This document shows, in pieces, positions 46,129-53,414 of a stretch of 64,000 bases of DNA. The notes below the pieces were generated by a model that saw only the letters and a list, made by a program, of their open reading frames with translations, did not search any database and was not told where the DNA came from. The DNA lies in NCBI RefSeq assembly GCF_024585265.1, contig NZ_CP036533.1, forward strand, positions 4,411,001 through 4,475,000, read 5' to 3'. The position numbers and the translations under genes are program-made. This stretch comes from Bradyrhizobium sp. WBAH42. Lineage in GTDB: Bacteria > Pseudomonadota > Alphaproteobacteria > Rhizobiales > Xanthobacteraceae. Numbering within the stretch: the first letter of the stretch is position 1; each line of letters begins with the position of its first letter.

Positions 46129-46359
46129 ATGACCGATCATTCTCGCATTTCGCTCGCACCTGATGTCCTTGCTGGCAAGCCCGTGATTAGTGGGACCCGC
46201 ATTGCGGTCGAGTTCATCATCGGATTGATGGCAGACGGTTGGAGCGAAGCCGACATTTTAGCCAACTATCCAGGCCTTTCGCGCGAGGACATTCTCGCGT
46301 GTCTGGCTTACGCACGCGATTCCCTTAGCGGCGAACGGGTTCACCCGACCGCAGCTTGA
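46129..46359 (+). CDS. DUF433 antitoxin-like protein (VapB45 type)
   Basis: A 76-residue protein of the DUF433 family. The sequence LAGKPVISGTRIAVEFIIGLMADGWS (about residues 15-40) is the family signature, with a helix-turn-helix-like end (LSREDILACLAYARDSL). DUF433 proteins are paired with DUF5615 PIN-like toxins, and exactly such a frame follows here with only a 1 bp gap. Codon use is somewhat lower in G/C than in the neighbours, in keeping with a mobile toxin-antitoxin unit. The ATG at 46129 has a poor ribosome site. Confidence 0.85.
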   Translation: MTDHSRISLAPDVLAGKPVISGTRIAVEFIIGLMADGWSEADILANYPGLSREDILACLAYARDSLSGERVHPTAA

Positions 46360-46360
46360 G

Positions 46361-46717
46361 ACGCGTTTTCTCGCGGACGAGAATTTTCCTGGCTCCGCCG
46401 TCGATGCAGTTCGTGCATCAGGTCACGACGTCATCTGGATCAGAGCTTCGGCGCCTGGTAGCAGCGATCGCGAAGTATTGGCGCAGGCGTCGCACGAACA
46501 ACGGATCTTAATCACCTTTGATAAGGACTTTGGGGAGTTGGCTAAAGCGTCGTCGCTCCCGACCGCATGCGGTATCGTATTGTTGCGCATCCCACCGCCG
46601 GCACCCGGGCGGATTGGCAAGGTGCTCGCCGACCTGATCTTGGCCCGTGACGATTGGGCGGGCCATTTTTCCGTGATCGAGCCTGGCCGAGTCCGAATGC
46701 GGCCGCTGAGCAAATAG
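46361..46717 (+). pseudogene. DUF5615 PIN-like toxin with ACG in place of the start codon
   Basis: The frame starts one base after the antitoxin stop and encodes (T/M)RFLADENFPGSAVDAVRAS, which is the N-terminus of DUF5615 toxins (usually M-x-FLADEN). It carries the PIN acidic residues Asp6, Asp54 and Asp56 (ITFDKDFGE) and a full 118-residue length. The codon at 46361-46363 is ACG, where ATG is expected. No ATG, GTG or TTG occurs in frame nearby, until a TTG at 46478 inside the domain. Either ACG is used weakly or the toxin is silenced by a single T-to-C change. The rest of the frame is intact, which suggests a recent loss or an unusual start. Confidence 0.7.
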
Positions 46718-46726
46718 CGCCAGCGC

Positions 46727-47659
46727 CTACCGCCACCTTCTATGCAGCCAGAGCCACTGCTCCGGATGCTCTCGCACCCAGCTTTCCACGACGCTCGTGA
46801 TCGCCTGCGTCGTGCCCTGGACGTCGATCCTGCCATCGGCATCGCGCACCGGCTGGATCTCTTCGGTGAGCTCGCCGCGGAAGCGGCCGTCGGGCAGGCG
46901 GATGATGCGCACGCCGTGGATCGGGCATTCGACCTGGCGCAAGAGGCGCGCCAGCATCGGATTGGCGCGGGTCTTGCGGCCGAAGAACGTGACCTCGACG
47001 CCAGCGGTGAGATACTGGTCGATCAGCATGGCGACGTGCTTGCCGTCCTTCAGCGCCTGCGCGAGCCGCAGCGGCGCCTCGCGGCCGGCCGGGATCAGCG
47101 TGCCCATGTTGACCTGGCGCATCTCCTGGATGATGCGATCGGCCGAGGCGATGTTCGGGCGGCGATAGAGGATTGCGGTGTCCAGTCCATGCGCGACCGC
47201 GGCGAGCGCCGGCAATTCCCAGTTCGCAAGATGCGCGGCGAAGATCAGCGCCGGCTTGCCGTCGTCGCGGATCTGGTCGAACAGCTCGATGCTGCGCGGG
47301 GAAATCTCGATTCGACTCTTCTCCGGGGCATCGCGCTCGTAATTCCAGACTTGGTCGATATGGGCGAACTCGGCGCCGACGCGGCCGAGATTGTCCCAGA
47401 CGCCCATCAGGATCCGTTCGATCTCTTCCGGTGACTTCTCGGGGAAGGCGGCGGCGAGGTTGGAGCGGCCGATGCGGTGCTCGCGCAGGCGCGGTCCGAT
47501 CAGCTTCACGGCACGCGCGAAAAAGTCCGAGGTCTTGGCGGGATCGAAATAGCGCGTGGTGCGCAGCATCGCGACGGTCGCGGCGCCGATCAGGCTGCCG
47601 CCGAGCGACTTGGCAGCCTCCCGCGCGCGGGCCTTCGTGCTCGCAGGAAGCAGCCTCAT
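46727..47659 (-). CDS. lpxXL: Lipid A acyltransferase for very-long-chain fatty acid (LpxXL)
   Basis: Inner-membrane acyltransferase of the LpxL/HtrB family, 310 residues. The catalytic HX4E motif is HLANWE (His143, Glu148), in AAHLANWELPALA. It moves a very-long-chain acyl group from AcpXL to lipid A in rhizobia. The position at the 3' end of acpXL-fabZ-fabF2-fabF1, with 8 bp after fabF1, identifies it as LpxXL rather than housekeeping LpxL. One N-terminal hydrophobic segment (about residues 20-32) anchors it. Confidence 0.9.
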   Translation of the reverse strand: MRLLPASTKARAREAAKSLGGSLIGAATVAMLRTTRYFDPAKTSDFFARAVKLIGPRLREHRIGRSNLAAAFPEKSPEEIERILMGVWDNLGRVGAEFAHIDQVWNYERDAPEKSRIEISPRSIELFDQIRDDGKPALIFAAHLANWELPALAAVAHGLDTAILYRRPNIASADRIIQEMRQVNMGTLIPAGREAPLRLAQALKDGKHVAMLIDQYLTAGVEVTFFGRKTRANPMLARLLRQVECPIHGVRIIRLPDGRFRGELTEEIQPVRDADGRIDVQGTTQAITSVVESWVREHPEQWLWLHRRWR

Positions 47660-47667
47660 GCGTCCGG

Positions 47668-48945
47668 TCAGGCCGGTTCGCGGGTCAGGATCAGCGAAGC
47701 GTTCTGGCCGCCGAAGCCGAACGAGTTCGACATCACCGCAGTGACGCGGGCATCGCGCGCCTTGTTGCCGACGACGTTGAACAGGATCGTGGGATCCGGA
47801 TTGTCGTAGTTGATCGTCGGCGGAATGCGCTGATGCTCGAGCGTGAGCAGCGAGAAGATCGCCTCGACCGCGCCGGCGGCCGAGATGGTGTGGCCGACCA
47901 TCGACTTGTTGGAGGTGACCGGAATCTTCTGCGCGAGCTCGCCGAACACCGCCGACGTCGTGTTGAACTCCATCTTGTCGTTCTCGGGCGTCGCGGTGCC
48001 GTGCGCGTTGATGTGGTCGATCTGGTCCGGCGTCATGCCGGCGTCGGCCAGCGTCTTGTTCATGCAGCCGATGATCGGCTTGCCGTCGGGCGAGGAGCGG
48101 GTGCGATGGAACGAATCCGTGAGCTCGCCGCAGCCGGCAATCACGCCGAGAATCTTTGCGCCGCGCGCGGTGGCGGCCTCATAGCTTTCAAGCACGAGCG
48201 CGCCGGCACCTTCAGCCATGACGAAGCCGTCGCGGTTCTTGGAGAAGGGACGGGAGGCCGCCTGCGGCGGGTCGTTCTGGGTCGACAGCGCCGACAGCAG
48301 CGAGAAGCGCACCAGCGCTTCCGGGTTCACGGTGCCGTCGGTCGCGACGCACAGCGCCGCGTCGGTCTCGCCGCGGCGGATCGCCTCGACCCCGAGCTGG
48401 ATCGAGGTGGCTCCGGAGGCGCAGGCCGTCGACAGCGAGATCGGCGAGCCCTTGGTGCCGAAGGTCTCGGCGAGATGGGCGGCAACCGAGCCGAACATGA
48501 AGCGATGATGATAGGCGCTGAACTTGCCGCCGCCGGAGATGCGGAGCAGATCGTCGTAGCTGATGTCTTGCTGGCCGACGGCGCGACCGAGCTCGCGACG
48601 CTGCGGCCATTCGACCTCGACCGGTGCAACCGCGAGGAAAAGCGGACCCGGGAAATCGGCCTTGGCGCCGACGCCGGCCTGCTCCAGCGCTTCCTGCGTC
48701 ACCAGCTCGGCCATCCGCTCGGACAGGGCGGTGGAGGAGAACGGATCGGCGCTGACGAAATCGACGGTGCCGGCCATCGTGGTCTTGAGGCCGTCGACCG
48801 GAAAACGCGTGATGGTGCGGATGCCGGATTCGCCGGCGACGAGCTTCGCCCAATTGTCGGATTTGCCGGCACCGAGCGAGGTCATGATGCCCATGCCGGT
48901 GACGACGACGACGGGACGCCCGAGTTTGTCGCGTGGTGCAGTCAT
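47668..48945 (-). CDS. fabF1XL: Beta-ketoacyl-ACP synthase, catalytic partner (FabF1XL)
   Basis: Condensing enzyme of the very-long-chain fatty acid (C28-type) pathway for lipid A, 425 residues. The full KS catalytic triad is present: Cys175 (STACASGAT), His315 (NAHGTATPEND) and His352 (KSMVGHTISAAG). It is 21 bp after the fabF2 gene, and it is probably the active half of a heterodimer with it. The substrate carrier is AcpXL, encoded upstream in the same unit. Confidence 0.92.
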   Translation of the reverse strand: MTAPRDKLGRPVVVVTGMGIMTSLGAGKSDNWAKLVAGESGIRTITRFPVDGLKTTMAGTVDFVSADPFSSTALSERMAELVTQEALEQAGVGAKADFPGPLFLAVAPVEVEWPQRRELGRAVGQQDISYDDLLRISGGGKFSAYHHRFMFGSVAAHLAETFGTKGSPISLSTACASGATSIQLGVEAIRRGETDAALCVATDGTVNPEALVRFSLLSALSTQNDPPQAASRPFSKNRDGFVMAEGAGALVLESYEAATARGAKILGVIAGCGELTDSFHRTRSSPDGKPIIGCMNKTLADAGMTPDQIDHINAHGTATPENDKMEFNTTSAVFGELAQKIPVTSNKSMVGHTISAAGAVEAIFSLLTLEHQRIPPTINYDNPDPTILFNVVGNKARDARVTAVMSNSFGFGGQNASLILTREPA

Positions 48946-48966
48946 GTCGATCCCCGCTTGAGCTGG

Positions 48967-50169
48967 TTAAACCGCCTCGACCAGCGCCATGCCTTCGCCG
49001 CGCCAGTGTCCGGCTCCCACCACCACGATCTGGGTGGGCGCGCCCTGCATTTCAATCTCGGTCCCCGTGGAATCATTCGGTGGGAACAGCGCGCCGCGCG
49101 AGATCGACAGTGCGGCGAGGGCGATGCCGAGCGGAAATTGCGTTTCCATGGCATGGCCGAACACCGTGCCGGTCGAGCGCACCGGAAAGTCGGCATGGCT
49201 CTTCAGGAAGTCGCGCTCGTCCGAGGTCGCGGGCTCCGCGCCGGTCGCCCCGGTGATGATCGCGCCCTTGCCCTCGCGCCTGGGCAGCTTGGCCCACAGC
49301 TTCTCGAGTGTCGCGGTCATGTCGCCGGGCTGTTTGCGTTTGGCGAGGTCTGCGACGACGCTCGACAGCTTTGCGAACGGCTTGGCGCCGCGCGCTTCCG
49401 CATGGGCCTTCGATTCCAGCACCAGGAAGGCGCCGGCCGAGCCCAGCGCGAAGCCGGGATGGTCCTTGCGCGCCCACACGGGCGCGAACTTGTCCTTCAG
49501 GTTGAAGTCGCCGAATTCGTAGAGGACGAGCAAGTCCTTGCGTTCGCCATTGTGCGAGCCGCCGACCAGCGCGATGTCGCTTTCGCCCGAGGCGATGCGC
49601 GCGAGCGCGATGCGGGCGGCATCCGCGCCGGCGACCTCTTCGCCCATGAAGGTGCGCGAGGTGCCTCCTAAGCCGTGCACGATGGCGATGTTGCCGGCGA
49701 GCAGGTTGGAGAGCTGGGCCAGGAACAGCGTCGGCCTGAGATCGCTCATCAGCCGCTCGTTGAGGAAGCCCGGCGCGTTGGCGCCCTTGGCCTCGGCGGT
49801 GAGAATGCCGCTATCGACGTTGATGTCGCGCTCTCCGCCGCCGGCGGCGACGACCATGTCGATCTTCGACAGGATGTCCTTGTTGCCTTTGATGCCGGCG
49901 GAATCCAGCGCAAGACCGGCGGCATAGGTGCCGATGCGCTGCCAGGCTTCCATCTGGCGCTGGTCGCCCTTCTTCGGAATCTGGCTGTCGAAGGATACCG
50001 GCATCAAGGGATGCACGATGTAGGGCGCAAAGACCTTCTCGTCGACATTGATGCGCTTCTCAGAAAGCGCGGCCCAGTTGGCGTCGAGGCCCTCGCCGAG
50101 CGAGGTGGCGAGCCCAATGCCGGTGATCCAGACCTCGGTCTGGCCGGGCCTCGAAGCGGTGTTAGTCAT
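48967..50169 (-). CDS. fabF2XL: Ketosynthase-like protein lacking the catalytic Cys (FabF2XL, chain-length-factor-like)
   Basis: A 400-residue thiolase-fold protein related to FabF but without any cysteine in the whole sequence. The active-site region reads HGLGGTSRTFMGEEVAG (about 165-181) in place of TACASG. The first catalytic His region is GATGAEPATSDERDF, with no His; the second, TVFGHAMETQFPLG, keeps one. It therefore cannot be a normal ketosynthase and resembles the KS-beta/chain-length factor of type II polyketide systems. In rhizobia the cluster has two fabF genes, fabF2 and fabF1. Its start overlaps the fabZ stop by ATGA. Confidence 0.9.
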   Translation of the reverse strand: MTNTASRPGQTEVWITGIGLATSLGEGLDANWAALSEKRINVDEKVFAPYIVHPLMPVSFDSQIPKKGDQRQMEAWQRIGTYAAGLALDSAGIKGNKDILSKIDMVVAAGGGERDINVDSGILTAEAKGANAPGFLNERLMSDLRPTLFLAQLSNLLAGNIAIVHGLGGTSRTFMGEEVAGADAARIALARIASGESDIALVGGSHNGERKDLLVLYEFGDFNLKDKFAPVWARKDHPGFALGSAGAFLVLESKAHAEARGAKPFAKLSSVVADLAKRKQPGDMTATLEKLWAKLPRREGKGAIITGATGAEPATSDERDFLKSHADFPVRSTGTVFGHAMETQFPLGIALAALSISRGALFPPNDSTGTEIEMQGAPTQIVVVGAGHWRGEGMALVEAV

Positions 50170-50636
50170 TGCGATAGGACCTGTTGCGGAAACCCGACGC
50201 GCTCGGCGACCTTCGCCATGTATCCGCGCATATCCGCATTGGGGAAGGGGATCAACGTGAAGGTGAGCGCGGAATTGGCGCGCAGCTTGCCGCCGACCCG
50301 GATCTTGGCCTCGGTCATGGCATAGCCGGAGCCTTCATGGGTGAGGCTCGCCTCGATGCTCATAAGGTCGCCCGGGAAGACCGAGCCGCGGACCTTGGCC
50401 TCCTTCACGGCGGCCAGGATCGGCATGCGTTCGAACCTGAAAACGCCGAGTTGAAGCCAGCCCGAGGCCTGCGCCATCGATTCGATCAGGAGCACGCCGG
50501 GCATCAAGGGATAACCGGGGAAGTGCCCCTCGAAAATGGTGCTTTCCTGCGGGACCTGCGCTTCGACGACGATCGTCTTCTCGTCGACCTTGAGGTCGAC
50601 GATGCGATCGATCATGTGGAAGTATTCGAGTTGCAT
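50166..50636 (-). CDS. fabZXL: FabZ-like 3-hydroxyacyl-ACP dehydratase (FabZXL)
   Basis: Hot-dog-fold dehydratase of the very-long-chain pathway, 156 residues. The catalytic His is in FEGHFPGYPLMPGVLLIESMAQ (about residues 45-66), the FabZ signature. The start at 50636 (MQLEYFHMID) is preferred over an upstream extension that overlaps acpXL. It is 10 bp after the acpXL stop and overlaps fabF2 by ATGA. It dehydrates the hydroxyacyl chain on AcpXL between condensation steps. Confidence 0.9.
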   Translation of the reverse strand: MQLEYFHMIDRIVDLKVDEKTIVVEAQVPQESTIFEGHFPGYPLMPGVLLIESMAQASGWLQLGVFRFERMPILAAVKEAKVRGSVFPGDLMSIEASLTHEGSGYAMTEAKIRVGGKLRANSALTFTLIPFPNADMRGYMAKVAERVGFPQQVLSQ

Positions 50637-50646
50637 GACTGCGCCC

Positions 50647-50934
50647 TTAGGCGCTCGCGCCCTTGGCCGCAACCAGTTCGTCGATGCGGGCGCACAGGTT
50701 CTTCAGCACGAAATATTGCTCGGTGGTCGCCTTGCCGTCGTTGACCTCCTGAGTCCACTTCTCCAGCGGCAGCTTGATGCCGAACTGCTTGTCGATCGCA
50801 AAAGCGATATCGAGGAAATCGAGGCTGTCGATGCCGAGGTCATCGATGGCATGACTATCCGGCGTGATCGTGTCGCGCGGGATGTCGCAGGTTTCAGCGA
50901 TGATCGTGGCGACCTGATCGAATGTGGAGGACAT
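50647..50934 (-). CDS. acpXL: Acyl carrier protein AcpXL
   Basis: The special acyl carrier protein for the very-long-chain fatty acid of rhizobial lipid A, 95 residues. The phosphopantetheine Ser is Ser37 in [18 protein letters not shown], which is the AcpXL form. The C-terminus is longer and more basic than in housekeeping AcpP ([20 protein letters not shown]). It is the first gene of the unit. The ATG at 50934 is preferred over a GTG one codon before. Confidence 0.93.
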   Translation of the reverse strand: MSSTFDQVATIIAETCDIPRDTITPDSHAIDDLGIDSLDFLDIAFAIDKQFGIKLPLEKWTQEVNDGKATTEQYFVLKNLCARIDELVAAKGASA

Positions 50935-50948
50935 CACTAAGCCTTTGA

Positions 50949-50977
50949 TATATTGCAGGTATTTGTCAGATTGTCCA
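50949..50977 (-). promoter_or_regulatory. Candidate promoter of the acpXL operon
   Basis: On the minus strand TGGACA (50977-50972) is followed, after 17 bases, by AATATA (50954-50949), with a short distance to the acpXL ATG. Weak -10. The AT-rich stretch here is unusual for the region, which supports a promoter. Confidence 0.3.
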
Positions 50978-51168
50978 GAGTGGCACGGTGGCTGGGCATC
51001 GCGCCCCTGATGACGCCCTCAAATCCCCCTCTGGCCGGGTCGAAAGCCCGTATATCGGAGCGCCGCCCTGAGTTCAATGGAGCCGGGCAGGCTCCGGGGG
51101 ACAGCAACGGACGGGGCTGGGGATGCCGGCTGGGACCCTTCCGCCGCGAGGTCCGCGCCGGGCCGGTC

Positions 51169-51510
51169 CTAAATGTGCGGTGTCGTGATCTTGACGCAGT
51201 CGCGGCGGCCCATCAGCACGCAATCCTGAGTCCGGCGCAGGTCGGCGATGCTGACCGCGAGCCAGATCCCGATCGCGGTCAGCGCGATGGTGAAGGCGAG
51301 CGCCGCGATATTGGCAAGCATGCGCTGGCGGAAATTATCGGGCTCGGCGCGCGGCTGCTCGTAGCGCGACAGGTCCAGCCGTTCGGGCGTGGCGCGCAGC
51401 GGCTGCACGCTGGCATCGCCGCGCTGGACCCTTGGGGAAGGCGGGGTGCGCGGCCTGAACTGGAGCACCCGGTGCTCCTCATCAGAGCTTATGGGCCGCT
51501 GGTTGTTCAT
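51169..51510 (-). CDS. Single-span membrane protein, unknown (113 residues)
   Basis: A 113-residue protein with a polar, Pro/Arg-rich N-terminal half and one hydrophobic helix at about residues 64-90 (NIAALAFTIALTAIGIWLAV). The short C-terminus has two Cys. It is upstream of the acpXL operon in the same direction, separated by about 230 bases. The ATG at 51510 gives the best start. Not recognised; high third-position G/C supports a real gene. Confidence 0.6.
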   Translation of the reverse strand: MNNQRPISSDEEHRVLQFRPRTPPSPRVQRGDASVQPLRATPERLDLSRYEQPRAEPDNFRQRMLANIAALAFTIALTAIGIWLAVSIADLRRTQDCVLMGRRDCVKITTPHI

Positions 51511-51828
51511 GGGGCGGGGATCACTCCGAAGCAGCAATTTAGATAGCATAGGTGAGGCACGCGTTGCAGAAAAACTTCTCAATGCCCGCGTGTATTCGTG
51601 CGTTCGTACCATTTGTGCACGGGCCGGTGTGCAGCGATCTGGAAACCGGCCGTCGCGCCCGTGATCCGCGCGTTGCGCTGCAATGCGGGCACAGCGACAC
51701 CGTCCTTCGCCCGATCGGTATCGACTTGTGATCTGCGCGTGCTTCGAACGGATTTTGCCGCCCTGGGGCCCATGGCATAGTCGCGGGAACCCGAACCGCT
51801 AGTTGCATCCATCCGAGGGGCTTCGATC

Positions 51829-52458
51829 ATGACCACGACCAACGCGCGCGAGCCGAGAGTGCATCCGGTTCCGATCCTGTCGCTCCGGCCGACGCAGATG
51901 ACGGTCGGCATGCGCGAGGTCAAGGAGAAGCGGAAGCGCTGGCGCGAGCATGACAAGAAGAAGCAGGCGGATCTGCTCGGCAAGCACATGATCCCCGTCG
52001 TTTACGGCCCCGATGCACGTTACTACGTGATCGACCATCATCACCTCGGCCGCGCGCTGCACGATGAAGGCGTCAAGGAGGTGCTGGTGACCATCGTGGG
52101 CGACCTCAGGATGGTGGAGCGCGAGGCCTTCTGGGGCGTCATGGACAACAAGCGCTGGGTCTATCCTTACGACGCCAAGGGCGAGCGGCGGTCGTTCCGC
52201 GACCTGCCGAAATCGGTCGCCGACTTGAAGGACGATCCGTTCCGCAGCCTTGCCGGCGAATTGCGCCGCATGGGCGGCTTCGCCAAGGACACGACGCCAT
52301 TCTCCGAATTCCTGTGGGCCGATTTCCTGCGCCGGCAGGTCTCACGCAAGGCGGTGGAGGCCGATTTCGACAAGGCGCTCGAGAAGGCGATGGCCGCCGC
52401 CAGAAGCAAGAATGCGATCTATCTGCCCGGCTGGTGCGGCCCGCTGGACGACGATTAA
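51829..52458 (+). CDS. ParB-like protein (ParBc_2 type)
   Basis: A 209-residue soluble protein resembling the putative ParB-like nuclease family (ParBc_2). Family-like stretches are ILSLRPTQMTVGMREVKEK near the N-terminus, DHHHLGRALHDEGVKEVLVT (about residues 69-88) and FSEFLWADFLRRQV. It has no HTH region or ParA partner, so it is not a chromosome partition protein. The role is unknown. The ATG is preceded by a weak GAGGGGC-like site. It stands alone on the plus strand. Confidence 0.75.
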   Translation: MTTTNAREPRVHPVPILSLRPTQMTVGMREVKEKRKRWREHDKKKQADLLGKHMIPVVYGPDARYYVIDHHHLGRALHDEGVKEVLVTIVGDLRMVEREAFWGVMDNKRWVYPYDAKGERRSFRDLPKSVADLKDDPFRSLAGELRRMGGFAKDTTPFSEFLWADFLRRQVSRKAVEADFDKALEKAMAAARSKNAIYLPGWCGPLDDD

Positions 52459-52468
52459 CGGTATCTCG

Positions 52469-52624
52469 TCAGTCGCGCTGGAAGATCCTGGCGCCGGGGT
52501 AGGCGCGGCGGGCGTAAGTGACCACCAGCGCGCGGTCCTGGGTGTCCAGGAACGGCGTTCGGATCTGGGACGATCCGACGATGAGGTGCCACAGGCCATT
52601 GAGCTTCTGGATCACGATCTTCAT
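52469..52624 (-). CDS. Small protein, unknown (51 residues)
   Basis: A 51-residue protein, MKIVIQKLNGLWHLIVGSSQ then a DTQDRALVVTYARRAYPG region, with no cysteine or membrane helix. GAGGA lies about 10 bases before the ATG at 52624. The pattern of a short beta-rich start and a DTQDRA segment recalls small DUF2188-type proteins, but I am not sure. It converges on the ParB-like gene with a 10 bp gap. Confidence 0.5.
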   Translation of the reverse strand: MKIVIQKLNGLWHLIVGSSQIRTPFLDTQDRALVVTYARRAYPGARIFQRD

Positions 52625-52887
52625 TTGCGTAGTCCTCGATGACTCCCATTCCAGCGAATGTTGCTTGTCGCCGCAGTGCCCGGAATCGCGGTCGCGGATA
52701 CGAAATTCCCAACACGGCCGGCGCTCCAAAACACGTCGACCCTTGTTAGTTGGTTACGGAATGCCCCCAGATAAGCCGGATCTCATCACAGCCGCTTGAG
52801 CGAAATCAATTTCCGCGCCCACGAAACCGTCCTGAAACAGAGCCGTCCCATTTCTATGGAGTAGTCGAGCTCACACAGGAGGCGAAC

Positions 52888-53031
52888 ATGCGCCGTCTGG
52901 CTTTCGTAGTTGCCGTGCTCGCGGTCGCTTCGGCGGGAATCTCTGCATCCTTTGCCGCGGTCCACCACGCCAAGACGTTGACGTTCGCGGAGCGCTTTGC
53001 TCCGGCGCTCGAGTTGATGGCGAAGCGCTAG
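52888..53031 (+). CDS. Small secreted peptide, unknown (47 residues)
   Basis: A 47-residue peptide with a signal-like hydrophobic N-terminus (MRRLAFVVAVLAVASAGISA) ending in SFA, followed by a short mature part HHAKTLTFAERFAPALELMA. AGGAGG lies just before the ATG, the best ribosome site in the area, which supports real expression. It is followed by a GC-rich stem-loop. Unknown function. Confidence 0.6.
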   Translation: MRRLAFVVAVLAVASAGISASFAAVHHAKTLTFAERFAPALELMAKR

Positions 53032-53043
53032 CGGCATAGCGCC

Positions 53044-53067
53044 GCGCAGCCGTGAGCGCGGCTGCGC
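53044..53067 (+). terminator. GC-rich hairpin after the 47-residue peptide
   Basis: The arms GCGCAGCC (53044-53051) and GGCTGCGC (53060-53067) form a perfect 8 bp stem 13 bases after the stop. There is no T-run, so termination may need Rho or the hairpin may protect the small mRNA. Confidence 0.45.
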
Positions 53068-53246
53068 GCTGCCAGGTGGACATCACGTCGCACCTGCCGG
53101 CAGATGATGGCCGGGCCAGGCTTGACCTGTCGCAAAGGTGCCTCGCCCTGACCGGCTAAGGTCTGCCTGCATGTTTGCAGAGACAGCGTTGTGCCCCGAT
53201 GCCGAGGGCCCGGGCTCCAAGTCATGCAGATTTTGGAGGCACGGCC

Positions 53247-53414
53247 ATGAGCGTCATCTTTCGCATCCTCTTTGTCCTCGCCGGCGCGATCACGGCGCTG
53301 TTCGTCGCGCGTGATGCGCTGAATTTCACCATCATCCAGACCTTCGTCGCCGTCCTGCTCGCGACCGCAATCGTCGGTGCCGGCAGCCTCTGGAGCCTGC
53401 GGCGGAAACCGTGA
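53247..53414 (+). CDS. 55-residue membrane microprotein coupled to a P-type ATPase
   Basis: A 55-residue protein with two hydrophobic helices (about residues 3-20 and 28-50) and a basic tail (LRRKP). GGAGG is 9 bases before the ATG. Its stop overlaps the start of the ATPase gene (GTGA), so both are translated together. Such a small membrane partner of a P-type ATPase could be a regulator or subunit, by analogy with known ATPase microproteins; this is inference. No known family recognised. Confidence 0.65.
   Translation: MSVIFRILFVLAGAITALFVARDALNFTIIQTFVAVLLATAIVGAGSLWSLRRKP

Noticed and set aside
46441..46480. TTG at 46478 as the toxin start
   Set aside because: It would remove the first 39 residues, including the conserved ADEN motif and the first acidic residue of the PIN-like fold.
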